Positions 24,502 through 36,156 of a stretch of 64,000 nt of DNA are shown one piece after another. Position 1 is the first letter of the stretch, and each line of letters starts with the position of its first letter. The stretch is from Amyloporia xantha (taxonomy: Eukaryota; Basidiomycota; Agaricomycetes; Polyporales; Adustoporiaceae). The translations under genes and the position numbers were made by a program. The notes beneath the pieces were generated by a model. That model saw only the letters and a list, made by a program, of their open reading frames with translations, had not been told where the DNA came from and made no database searches. The stretch lies in contig JAYKKR010000007.1 in the NCBI GenBank assembly GCA_036971615.1, positions 310,001 through 374,000 of the forward strand. The letters are read 5' to 3'.

Positions 24502-27394
24502 GATGACTTACCGGTCGTGTTCGGCAGAAGTGATGTTCGACCGATGTTTACGTTCCGCAGGTTTGCGGGTTTGGCGGGAAGTCGTCGACGTTTGGGATTG
24601 GAGATGCTATAGTCTTGGATTATAATTGGTGGGGAAGAGTATGGTATAATCACCTTTTTGGCTGAGTTTCTCGTTTTGGTGAGTGATCTGGAGTGGTATT
24701 ATTGAGACGATTTAAGACTGATGCTTGCATGCTCCTCTAGGAATTTTGAGCTTGCCTCTGACTTTGATACTTCTCCATGATATCGAGTCAACGAAACATT
24801 CGTTGTACTGTCATTCTTTCCACTTCCCATTCGTTTCTGCTTTGATGTGTACGGTACATAGCTAGAATGCAGTTGGCTGTGCGCCTGTTTGAAGGTGTTT
24901 GGTAGTGCTTGGATAAGTTTCCGTTTTTTGGAATGACACTCGCAGGATTCATTGTCTCTGTTGTTCGATCAATACAGTGTAAGGTAGTCGCCTTGCTTTA
25001 TAATGTTCTAATGAAGTATGCACCTGTGTTGGCAGATAATTGTCTGGACGGTGTATATACCAGTCTTAGTCGGAGGAGTCTAATACACCACTGACCGGTG
25101 GCTGTCGGGCGAGATCGAGTAGATCCCTCGGATCGGTTCGTGACGCTACTGGTCAGTAAATGACGTATACTGATCCTCGTCTGTAAGGGGGTCATAGAAT
25201 CCATCTTTGCGTTTGGCGTCAGGGCGCGTCATGACGGTTTAGGGGTACTACATTTACTGGATGTTTTGAACACTGATATGCGTCGTCATTGATTATTTCT
25301 TCGACCTCGGCTACTATCAGGAAAAAACCTTAGCTAAGTATTGACATGTAGCCTATGTAGTATTGGTAGTTTCATGGGAAGGTTACCCCTTACGTCGCTA
25401 CTATAGCTACGTGCAACCACTCCATAGCGTTATGTACCTGTCCAAGTGAGCTTTGTATTGCTCAGTCGACACTTGACGTGTCTATGAATCACGCACATAA
25501 TATGCCGTATTCAGTTATTGACACTTATGTATACAGACTAATCGCGTTATATCGCAATTCTTAAAACAAATCTATTAACTCTTGCTAATAATCCCGGTCC
25601 TCCATCCTGATCCCTCTTCAAATGCGATTACGTAATGAAGACAAAGGCCAATGCAGCAGAGTAGGTATGCCGGATAAGCTTGGTTGGCAGATGAAGACTA
25701 TCAAGCCTGCCTCAAGTACGGCTCTGCGCTGTTTGAAGTCCCCATTAAATTTACCGTTTAGGCACAGAAGACTTGAACAACACGTACTTGCGTACCTAGA
25801 CATGAATGGTAGGCCGTATCGTTCCGGAGCTCTTGTTTCAATGTCCCATCCGCTAAGAGAGCAAACTCGGCACACGTTGCATTCGTGGCGTAGCCAGCCA
25901 GCTGTGTCTTTGTCGGTCCTATTCCCTGCTATGGTTGTGAGCCGGGCACCAGCACATTCCCCGCTCCTCAGTAGCGTAACCATCTGCACGACGACACGAC
26001 GCTGCAGGCTGTTGGTCTGACGTACATGCAGCTATTCGCTGGATACACGAGACATGTCAGGTTGTGTCCCCTTCAGGAAAAAGACATCACGCGGAAACAT
26101 GAACACACCTTCAACAACCTTGGTGTCCACGTCGCAGTGGAAGCGCTCTATAAGCGTGTTGAACCATTGCATCTGCCATGCAAGCTCGTTGGTATGCGCG
26201 TAGTTGCCCTAAGTCAGTGACCACCTGCTCTGCTTCTTGAAACGACGCCGCTCCTAGTCCGCCAGGTTGGCGTGACCGGGTTGATTAAACAGCGAACGGA
26301 GTCCAGTTAGATGTAGCGTCCAGTGGTGGCGTAGGTGAGTTGATGTGACGCGTCGCACTTCTCCCCGACGCAGGTTGCGCTTCCATTCTCATTCTTGGTA
26401 CCCGTCGTGCTTTCAATCATCTGTGTCACAACAAGATATGTGTGTATTCTCGCACCTATGACCATGCGCATGTGTCCAATCTTGACCGACACGAGGCGAA
26501 AACATCTGCTAGGATTTGACAATCTCTACATATTAGCCTGCTCGGATCGGGAGGTCTGTCGAGCAGATCCCACAGATAGCCTTACGCCACAAGCAATTAG
26601 AGGACGATATCTCGAGATCGGACCATCACACACCTACTAGCGTTCACGATGTCATAGCGAATAGGGCTACGCTCGGAAAAGTTGCGGAGCAACTCCCAAG
26701 GGCGGCATTGCACCCCAAAGCGGCTGCAGGAGCAGTCGCTGGCGGGACGACGGTGTCCAACGTGAGGCCTGTGGCGGCGTAGTGGCAAGCGACAGCGATC
26801 GCGTTACATTCTGTTCAATATGATTTCAGTAGTGTCATGATGGTTTTGAAAAGTTATCATAATCGAACCTACATATCGGTCTCGCAAATGCGATACGCAA
26901 TAGGGCCCGCATTGGCAGAGGACACGAACACCAGGGTGATGCGAAGGCTGCACGAGACACCTGATTCGAGTCACCAGTTGCTTTGTTTACCAGAAGCCTC
27001 ACAGCCAAACAAATTGCTTACTCGGCAGTACGCGCGCACTTTTCGCAGCCTCAGCGCCGCATATCATACCATGTCTTTGAACACACTCCTTTCGATATTG
27101 CTTTCGCTGTGCATTTACAGAGCCCTCCACTTTACATGCGCTCGTTGCTATCTACTTGTGTTTGTCACTAGGCCTCTAGCTCACTTGCCAAAAGTAAAGG
27201 ACATCACAGTCTGGATGCACGTCTTCTGACTTATGGAAAACATCCCAAACCCAAACGCCAGAACACTCACGTAACCGGATCGCTTCCGGACTGACCCACC
27301 ACTTGCCCGTCAACGCCAACAGACTGTGGTTGATCAAGGCTAAGCTGCAACCCGGGTGCCAAGTCGACACCTGACTCCGTGCAGCATGTCGAAG
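24502..27394. other. No intact gene; scattered open stretches
   Basis: Short ORFs at 25618-26220 and 26837-27229 lack motifs. One stretch at about 26585-26780 (plus) reads through with protein-like composition (for example LGKVAEQLPRAALHPKA) and could belong to the decayed gene that ends near 27.9 kb. Confidence 0.4.
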
Positions 27395-27892
27395 TCAAGT
27401 ATGAGAATGAGGACCCTCCTCGAGTGTAGATCGAATCAGAGACAGAGTCTGACTGGGAGGATGAGATTGCACAAGCCGCGGCGCATGCTGCTGTTTAAAC
27501 CGTACGTATGCTAATTGTGGGTCTGCAATGAAGTAATATTGAAAACTAGGCGAGCACGATTACGGTAATGATTCTGTGGTGGTGAGGCAGACATCGGTAA
27601 CGCGTTCCAAACTCGTTCGCCGCAGGCCGCCGGTACGTGCCTAGTCATGAATTGCATCATACCCTAAAGTATTTAATTACAGCGTCCCAGGCAGTTGAAC
27701 GGGGCGTTCGATATAACGCCTCTTAGTGGGCCGCGGACGCCGGGGTGACAATTCGTATGACAAGATGCAGTACCTTCATCACAGGCTGAGGAAGACGACA
27801 CCTATGCGCGCGACCGGTGGATGCATTGGCAGGATAGCGAGGACAATGAGGACAGGACGAGTCGGTTTCGAAGTCTGAGTAGTCATCACTAA
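27395..27892 (+). pseudogene. C-terminal remnant of an unidentified decayed gene
   Basis: Three or four exon-like pieces are separated by plausible short introns. They are HVEVKYENEDPPRV, then an in-frame TAG and IESETESDWEDEIAQAAAHA; next EHDYGNDSVVVRQTSVTRSK; next RPRQLNGAFDITPLSGPRTPG; and last an acidic tail EEDDTYARDRWMHWQDSEDN ending in two stops. Typical GT...AG borders lie between the pieces (for example gtacgtgcc at about 27632 and tttaattacag before the third). The stop in the first piece suggests a broken gene. The family is not recognised. Confidence 0.35.
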
Positions 27893-28501
27893 TAATGATT
27901 TTGTGTAGAAGGGTTGTTACTGTGAGGTCTTAGTAGGGTGCACGTATTAGTCGGCTCATAACTGTGCGAAATATAACCCTATGTAGAAATAAGAAGCTAT
28001 GTAATGCGATTACATGGGGGTGGATAGTAATGCACAGCAAGGAACCACGCAGGATGCTGTAGCGGCCATAAGAAGCTACGGACGTTACATGGCCGACTTA
28101 CCACTGGCGCGGTCCTATGCTGCAAAAGCTTTTTTGCTGATACGGTAGTACGTGTTCGGCTGACGTCCTAAAAGTAACAGCGACAATGTCGCGTATTTTA
28201 GTGGCCGACGCTTTGGATCGAAACTATGAACGCTATTGCCGGGGTGGTCATTATGTATACCATAAGATCAATTCCAAAACAGGGAGTCTTCAGAACCCGG
28301 AATAGAGTATATAAGCGTTGGGAGCAGTGATGCGTGAACGGTTCGATATAAATCAATGAGTATCAATTTGTTGCTATAGAATTACAATCCCTATTGGCGT
28401 ACACGGTCGTCGTGCGCGTAGGTGGAGTACAATGGAGGTGATCAAGATTTATCTATCGTTACTGTTACATTGTGCAGTGGATTTGTTCGCGGAGTCATTT
28501 A

Positions 28502-28692
28502 GAATTCCATGTCGAGCTGTAGATAAATTCAAGCATGGTGAGAATGCATACAGCGTAGAAGGTTTTCACGGTATACCTGCAAGATAGTGTTCATTGCACG
28601 AAGCGGAATTCTGTCTCGAGCTGTACCTAAAGCCGATCATAGTGAGTGTACATACAGTTTGAGCGGTGTGGCATAGCGTACCTCCGATATAG
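28502..28692 (-). repeat. Diverged tandem duplication of a terminal intron-exon
   Basis: Two units, 28502-28587 and 28606-28692, align along their length at roughly two-thirds identity by eye. Both contain gaattc, a tcgagctgta core, a catacag block and a final atag. In gene orientation each unit looks like an intron donor, a short intron and a short last exon (one reading QLETEF..., the other LDMEF-stop). Confidence 0.6.
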
Positions 28693-29599
28693 CAGAATTT
28701 ATCTTGTTCATGAGACGGGTATGAACGGCGTGCAGGGCGTTCACAATGCTTTCTGGGCATTCACCTGAACGGCACTCGGGTGTGTCCTTCCATTTCAACT
28801 GTGATGCGAAAGCGATATTTCCCCACAGTCGGTTGTTGAGAGCGTCTGCGCGGCAGGGGTGCGAGTTGACCAAGTCGCGCGCGAGGCGTCTGTAGCCTCT
28901 GATGTCGAGATCAAAACATTGAACAGGTGTCTCGTCCTCAGAGAAGGGACTGCAATCCGCGCAAGGTTGGTACTGTACTAGTGCGAGAGGCTGCCACCAT
29001 TCATCGTCGGCGATCGCGTTCAGTGCGGCGGCCTTGCAAGCATTGTGGTATCGGTACAAGTCGTAGGCAACCTGGGCAGAGATGTGTCCCCACTCGGGCG
29101 GTGCGGGTAATGAAGGAGGGAATGGAAACCGTAGCGTGTTGTGCGCGGCCACGCGTACTTCATCTTCCATCTTGAAAGTATACACAATCGCGAATACTTG
29201 GAGCGGGGCGCGGTCCAAAATCACCGGGCGGAAGAGGGCGGACTTACAGAATATTATAGCGCGAATGACATCGTATTTGATAGCGGCTCGGAGGAGAGAG
29301 GTCAAGAGATGGAAGCTGAACACGGATGGAGCGGGTAGTGGATAACACAAACGGAGGAGACAATCTAACGTTGCAGAGTCCTCTGTAAGGATAACTGTCG
29401 TGGTATTGGCTGTAGGGGATAACGAAGTTTCGTCCGATGCTGCCTGTGCATCTAGAATCATTGCAGTGAGGTTGTTGGAGGCTTGCGATATGACAACCGC
29501 GTAGACATGGAAGTCTACTCCATCTGTCGACCGTAATATGGTGTCGGAGTTGGGATCGTCAAAAGGTGGGAACCAGGCTAAGTCGTTGTTGAGTTTGAG
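28637..29599 (-). CDS. BTB/POZ domain protein (5' exon not resolved)
   Basis: Agaric-type BTB protein, probably a CUL3 ubiquitin-ligase adaptor. The main exon starts after an acceptor (ctag, 29603-29600) with DLAWFPPFDDPNSDTILRST, then DGVDFHVYAVVISQASNNLT, the standard BTB entry. It continues through LDCLLRLCYPLPAP and an alpha-helical region (LLRAAIKYDVIRAI). Its C-terminal half is shared with the plus-strand BTB gene at 54.0 kb (both have CKAAALNAI/CKSAALCAI-type helices and a paired CxxC). The C-terminus either reads through to VRYATPLKLYVHSL or splices into one of two alternative short last exons further down. The first exon is uncertain. Confidence 0.75.
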   Translation of the reverse strand, partial: LKLNNDLAWFPPFDDPNSDTILRSTDGVDFHVYAVVISQASNNLTAMILDAQAASDETSLSPTANTTTVILTEDSATLDCLLRLCYPLPAPSVFSFHLLTSLLRAAIKYDVIRAIIFCKSALFRPVILDRAPLQVFAIVYTFKMEDEVRVAAHNTLRFPFPPSLPAPPEWGHISAQVAYDLYRYHNACKAAALNAIADDEWWQPLALVQYQPCADCSPFSEDETPVQCFDLDIRGYRRLARDLVNSHPCRADALNNRLWGNIAFASQLKWKDTPECRSGECPESIVNALHAVHTRLMNKINSAISEVRYATPLKLYVHSL

Positions 29600-29603
29600 C
29601 TAG

Positions 29604-30833
29604 CTTGAAGCGGTCGTCGTAAGAATAACACATACCGATTGACATGATGTAGCAACACTGGAGCTGGCTGGAAAGTGGTGATAGTTTCGAAAACGTGAGG
29701 CGAAGAGATGTTGGATATATTTTGCGGTGAAACATGTTGTACTTATAACCTCTGCGCGGTAACGCGGTGGGCCTTGTTTTGTTAAAGTATTGGGCCGATT
29801 GGCTGCGCTGAATAGTGTGTCTGGCATGCTACTTAGACAAATCGAGCATCGTCGCGATAGACTGGTGGAGTGAAACCGTACTTCTCGTTATTGGTCTTCT
29901 AGCATTTGGCGTGACACTCCCAATTGCCTCCGAGCGTAATGAGGACGGTCTGATTCCCGGTCAATGAGAACACGAGTTCGGTCACGTTGTGAGATAACAT
30001 GGCGGTGGCGGGTTAACGAACCTTGATACTTACCTGCCTGTGACGCGGGGATGATCGCCGTTGAAGCCAGTAGGTCGATCGATGAGCATCACGATCGCCA
30101 ACATGTTATGCGGGCTGTTCTATGTTCCGGAAGGTGGCATAGAATAGCGCGTTCTCTTGATGTGTCTGTAGATATTAATCAAATGCTTGTAGTGGTTGCA
30201 AGGCGGCGCTTCCAACAGTTTGAATAAGATAATGTATTAGGTCGCAGCAATTGTAGCGTGTGCGACGGAATCGGGTGTTTGTCGCTGTCGAAGTATGTCG
30301 TGGAGAACGTGCATGATGGTAATGAACTAGTTGCTACTCCCACGTAGCTGCCTTAATCAGTTTAGAGACCGCGGACCGAGTTGCTCATCGGCCGAGATTG
30401 CTGGTACGGTTGGTCTGTCGTCACATAGTATGCAAGACTAGTACCGGAATTGACAAGTGGCGTGGAGGTGAAGAGTTCGGATTGTCTAGGACGTATGAAT
30501 AGCAATGGCAGTTAGTGGCCGATGGTTGTTCACGCATCATGTTCATGGCGCTGTCATTAGGCGGTTTTGATGGAGGAGAAGAGGGGCCGACATAGCTGGG
30601 TGTACCACGAGGTACATCTTCTGACTGCAATATCAGATCTAAGTCGGTCACGGTTTTTTTTTTACGAATATGTGTAACAAACTGTATAGCATTTCCGACT
30701 AGCTGAAAATTGCATGTCACTGACGCGAGTACTGTATCTACACTATGCTTAATTTGATTAGACGACAATAAATGGCGTTCTCGTAAAAGTACACCATGCT
30801 CTTCACCTGCAGTAGCTATGTTCCGTTCGTGAT
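29604..30833. other. Intergenic; one small open stretch
   Basis: A minus-strand frame at 30768-30421 (Ser/Pro-rich, lacking an ATG) could be a small exon but has no motif and contains an A8 run. Nothing else is supportable. Confidence 0.4.
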
Positions 30834-32159
30834 TTATTCTGTATCGTACGTCAGCGCTGCTGCGTATTCCTGTACATGGTAAATATCTCGTATCTCACTC
30901 GGAGGCTCGTTCCGTATGATAAAAACATGCAAGTCGATGTGAAAAAGCACACTAGGTGTGAAATATAAGATTACGTCTGGATAAGTTGGCCCTTGCGGGA
31001 TCCCACATTTGTAACAGAGAATAGATTGGCCCGATGGGTGGTGAGAACAATAGGATGCTGTTCGAACCATCCCCGTTCGCCGTTTTTCTTGAAAACGAGG
31101 GCACCGATTCCGACGATAGTCAGCGACGTCCTCTCGGATCCAAGAGATTGAACTAATGCGCGAATGTTGTCTTTCTCAGCACGGACTCCGGTTCCTGCAA
31201 AGGCACACGGGCCTAAAATGAACGTTCGAAGGCGAGGCCATATGTCTGTCGAGGTAGACAACATTTCTATAATCTCCTGTCGTTGATGGTAGATACGTTA
31301 GGCATGATTGTCGCATGACTTCGTTAGACTTTCATACCTCGTAATGCCTTCGACACTGGCGGGCACCGCATTGCAGGGATAAATGCTCAATGTTCTGCAA
31401 CGTATAGAACAGTGCAGAGAATACCGGGATGGTGGGGATTTCGTAACCCAGCACCAGCGAAAGACCTTTGAGGTCGATAGGTATTCTTCCGGTTCCTAGG
31501 GTCTCGATGATGTGGTCCATGGCCGCCAAATCAGTCTCTTCCTCGATGACAATTGTCTCTACTGAGCGTCGGAATAACAGCTCGTCAAGCAATATTACAT
31601 TACTGAGACGGAGCAGTTTCAGCCTCGGCAGTGCCATGTTGCACTGGTCTTTCTTGGGGTTTCGGAAGCTGGTTAAGATAGACGGCGAACTGCGGATGAT
31701 GTGGTATCGCTTTAGGACCGAGATGAACGTCTTCATGGATGATTGGTGTACGTCGAGCTCGAGGCGGCGGAGTTCGTGAGCGCGAGACAAGACGAGTCCC
31801 AAGAAGGACAAATTGTGCATGTCTTCACCGAGCGTGGTACAGGTGTACGAGAGCCGTCTGATCATCCCAATGCAGTCTCGCTGGAGTCGGTGTTCGTGAA
31901 CGGTGTGAACGGACTTGACAAGACCAGTGAGGCACTTATTTGCATTGCTGTTTCGGAGAGTAATAAGGCTGTATAAGACCTTCGCGGTGACGCCGAAAAG
32001 ACGGCTGCAGCATCGAAGTAATACAGCCTGATCGCGAGTCGGGAGCAAGAGAATGATTTCGGTAAGGATTTCCGGAGGCATCATTACGAGTTGAGTTGGC
32101 GATAGGGAAATGAGACTAGTTAGGAATCGTATGTTGTGTGGGGCAATAACAAGGGGCAT
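30834..32159 (-). CDS. F-box protein
   Basis: The start ATG at 32159 gives MPLVIAPHNIRFLTS, followed by an F-box (MMPPEILTEIILLLPTRDQ, then LLRCCSRLFGVTAK). A long region with leucine-rich-repeat-like spacing follows (LRRLELDVH, LKLLRLSNV, LKGLSLVLG, IEHLSLQC). An intron (GAG|gtatga ... cgacag|GAG) joins HYE to EIIEMLSTSTDIWPRLRT. The C-terminal exon can end in frame one (31070-30971) or continue in a second frame (to about 30834) if another short intron near 31030 is used; I could not decide. Probable SCF substrate receptor; substrate unknown. It is the third F-box gene of the window. Confidence 0.72.
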
Positions 32160-33023
32160 GCTGTAAGGACGACATAGTTTAGAGGTCGTGCGAAGGACAA
32201 AATAGTAAGATCTTACATTGACAGCTCGACAAGTTGCGTTGCAGACGGCGTGATTGGACCGAAATGTCTGACACGTCAGTACTGGAATAAGTGGATATAC
32301 AGGGAGCACGTATTAGACGTACCAGTGTCTGAAGGTCTTTTATATGCATATTCCGTGCGCGCGAACTCATAATGCGGTAGTAGTGCAATACACGAACCGG
32401 CATGCGAGCCACACGTGGACGCGGTCGATTTGGAGGGCATCGTTTTGGAGAAAAGTAGTATCCACAGCGACATAGGTCAGTGTGTTTAACCGCGTGGTTT
32501 CTTCTTTAGGTGAATTTCTGCCGCTAGACCCATTAAGAAGTAGGCAACACGTGCCTCGGATTGGATGAATCGCTAGTTTAAATCGATTTCGACCGTCGGT
32601 TTCAATGTCGGATACGATGACGAGTGCTGTAAGCTGTCTCCACCCTCATGGGCGTATATCGGCGCGTGTATGGTATTGTTGATATCGATCGATTGATACT
32701 GAAGCTGCTAAATGACTGTGGGAGAGGGTTCCACGTGTATGCATAGTTCACGATATATGATAGTATTTATACAAGAACGCTTGATGAAAGAGAACATGTA
32801 CGTTTACATGAAAGACCTAATGGTACATATATACATGCGATCTCGCTACCTGTGCGACTGTCATGGAAGTCGGGCCGAAAAACCAATTCAAGACATGGGG
32901 TTTTGAGAACCGGACTAATATGTCAATGAAATCATGACAGGCGGAAGACCCCGTACGAGTTAATATTGCGGCGAATCGAACTAATAACTGTCGAGTCCAG
33001 GGCTTAATTAGTTGACGCCTATC
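32160..33023. other. Intergenic
   Basis: 5' flank of the F-box gene and 3' flank of the R1 gene; no coding signal recognised. Confidence 0.6.
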
Positions 33024-36000
33024 TTAGGCCCAGCGCGCTGAACAAGGTCCATCGCCAGCGTTGTCCGTGATGCATCCGGTGTCTGTGTAACACGACGATC
33101 GGAGCTTGAGCTGAGAAGGGGCAAGGGATGTAGGATGTCTGGCAGCCCTTGGTTGTAGATTATACATGCTCGTCTTGACACCTTGCTTCCACGCGTGGAA
33201 GTGTAGCGTCTCCTACCAAAATTCAGTAATACTAGAGACGTTCATATATGTATACATACCATACAAGCTTGCGTCGGGTGTGTAGTAGAGATTGGCATTG
33301 GTTGGCTCTGGCAGATAAACGGGCCATTCTCCGCTGCCATAGTCATCAAAAGCGATGGATCTATCTCCCAAACAGTTTTATATCGAGCGCGGATGACATT
33401 CGGTATGGATCGGATTTCCTCGATAGATCCTGTTACGATACGTCATAAGTGGTAGAACGGATCACGCAGTGAATCACAGATACCGTGGGCTGCTATGATT
33501 GCTTGTCGGGTTTCCGGTGTCCATAGACCTGCCTCAATAAGATCCTCCACGAAGCATCTACATGCCATCTGAAACTCGCCGCTGAGAGTTCGACGAATGT
33601 AACGTTTACTGTAAATATCATAGTAAGACAAGCGAATGGTAGCACAGTTTATGACTACTCACCTCGTGTAAGGTTCAAAACCGTCGTTGACAGTATTAGT
33701 CAACCTCGTCGACGTTGTAGGCATTGCAGCAACCAACAAGGAGTTCCGAACGCCGTGTAGTCGTACGCGCTGCCGGAGTGACGTCCAATCCCACCGATCA
33801 CTGGGATTTACGCCCCAAAAGTCAAACTGAAATTTGTCCGACCATAATGGAGACCCTTCCGATGTGGAATATGGACCAAGTTCCCATGCCAGGTCACAGC
33901 TCATCTCCACCGCGGAGAAATATATAGTCTCGAAGATGGACCTGTTCAGTGCACGAGCCCCAGCGGAGTCAAACGGGAGCTTCATACGTATAAAAACGTC
34001 AGCTAGTCCCTCGACACCAAGACCTAGCGCACGGTGCAGCCGGCCAGAGAGTCCAGATGAATTGGTGGGATATGCTGTCTTGTCGATGATTGTGTCAAGA
34101 TTGCGGACGAGTATCCGTATAGCTAGACGAAGCATGGCGTGGCTGAAACTGCTATCCTGCGCTACGAATGCAGGCAGTACGACTGATGCCAGCGTACAAA
34201 CAGCGATCTCATTTTGTGCTGTGAACTGTGTACTTTCGGTGGATGAGTTCGAACAACTGATAGGTCTGACGCTTGCTTGATTGCTTTCCTCTGAGAGTGG
34301 TGTCAGAAGTGAACAACGATATTTGACAATGCTCACTGCTAATGTTGTCCTGATAAAGCATAAAGGGTGTTCCTGTTTCAATCTGCGACTGACATATGAT
34401 AGACATGAGCTCTTTGGCCGATATCACTCGCCGTGGGACGGATCGGGTTTCGTAGCGTTGGTACGCGAAGTCGAATTCAATACCAAATGTAGTGAGAAGG
34501 TCAGGCACATCAGCAGGTTCGAAGAGGGACCAAGTGTCTCCGGAGTCAACACGCTGCATGCTACGATCACAGTGAGCTGTCGAATGCAGCTTCAATGAAC
34601 GCAATAGGACGTACAACAGATCTGGAACCCAGATGGCCGTGTGCAGGTTTTGCGCACGCATACTCGGTTGATTCCAGACATCTTTAACTCGTATAAATTC
34701 TACGATTTCAGCGTGCCACACAGGTAGATATGCGGTCATTGCTCCTGGTCGCTTGCCGCCCGCTTGTGTAGCATAGCCTGCGGTAGCATCAAAAACACGT
34801 AGCAGAGGCAGAAGACCGCCCGATAAACTGTTCGGTGCGACGACCATACTGATCAATGACGTCGATATTAGAGTTGTTTGTATCACGAAGGAGGTTATCA
34901 CATCTATACGGACTGACCTTCGGGGTGTCACGCCTCCTAGAGAAAGTCCGAAATCTCTCGCGTGTTGACTGATAAGTGCCGATTGTTTTACACATTCGAA
35001 TGTGCCTCTGAAAGAGTCGGTCTCGACGTCACGCAAGAAGCAGGTGCTTAGTTGCTGTAGCTTCTTGCCTGCATTGAACAGAGTAGGCGATGCGTGGATG
35101 GCGAGTCCTTTGGATAACAGGTCGTATGTCTCCAGAATCCTAAGTAGATTTCGACGATGAATAGCAACCGCGACGCGCATCCATAGATGTTGTGGTCGTT
35201 CTAGAACCCGTCCATTTGCGTTTAGTAAGTATATACCCTCTAACGTCTTGTAGGAGGAGCTAGGGCGCAGAGTATGTCAGCAACGCGAGGGTATGCTGTA
35301 CAGGAAACGTACATGTTCAAGGAGTAATCTCGGTCGTGAACCACAGCTGCGTCTAGCGCATCTGCATTCTCGCGGACATCAGCTACGTATTCTGCGTTGA
35401 GTAGGTCAAGATGTTCTGCATTACAAGCATCAGCTGTACGTCGGTCGATTGTAATGAACGGTATACCTTCGGATAGCTTCTGCGTAACAACGGAAAATAG
35501 AGATGCTGTGTGTTTATTTAGTCTAGTCGTTTCGATACGGCCTGCAAGCAGTGCGTAGTCTTGATGATGACTTGTAAAATTCGCGACAGTTTGGGCTATA
35601 AGTGTCTAGCATAGGCATATGAGCTCTGGTCATACTGCTATGGGTGGAAGTCGTACATCGACTTGGTCGCCTGTCATCTGTGGGTGTTTCGCAGCGAACA
35701 CGAGGCGTGACAACCTGTTTGTAGAATTAGTCTAGCACAGGTGGTCTGTCTCTTTCTGGTAGGAATCTATTACATATCAACGTCGATGAATTCCATGTTA
35801 AGGCCGAAAGTGACCTGCTCAAATCGGATTGATCAATGTACGTCTATCACGTGGTGTCGGTTACTAACCGCGTTTATACGATGATACACCTGCAAATAAG
35901 TACATCTATTGAGTTATTGGACAAAACAAATGCTGGTTCGAACATGCCTTATTGACATCGAATGGATGCTGAGTCCTGAAATACGTAACGAGCACCGTGA

Positions 36001-36156
36001 TATATGGATCGTGCGGAATGTCAGCAGTGTCGCTATTGCTCGATATTGATTCACCCACCCGTCTGCAGCGTAAGACGTTAGTGTACGTCTGTAGTGTAGG
36101 GGATTCATATACTTACCTTTCTTGGTCACGATAAATCGGATTTCAGAGTCTGTCAT
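33024..36156 (-). CDS. RNR1: Ribonucleotide reductase large subunit (R1)-like, catalytic residues replaced
   Basis: Class I R1 reduces ribonucleotides to deoxyribonucleotides together with R2. The gene is spliced into about a dozen exons. From the ATG at 36156: SEIRFIVTKK (ATP-cone start), then FGLNMEFIDVDM, DTLIAQTVANFTSHHQDYAL, LLNANGRVLERPQHLWMRVA, LAIHASPTLFNAG, LSTCFL, GGLLPLLRVFDATAGYATQA, GGKRPGAMTAYLPVWHAEIV and QIETGTPFMLY. A 46-bp intron (34291-34336) follows, then KESNQASVRPISCSNSSTES, NEIAVCTLASV, GLGVEGLADVF, GVRNSLLVAAMPTTST, FEPYTS, RRTLSGEFQ, YKTVWEI, LHFHAWKQGVKTSMYNLQP. The redox cysteines (LSTCFL, AVCTLAS) and the flanking Asn/Glu of the active loop are present. The thiyl-radical cysteine of SNLCTE is serine (SNSSTE), and the Tyr-Tyr pair of MYYLRT is MYNLQP. 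The later exons join cleanly; the first two or three are less certain. A catalytically dead paralogue is more likely than an active enzyme. Confidence 0.92.
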
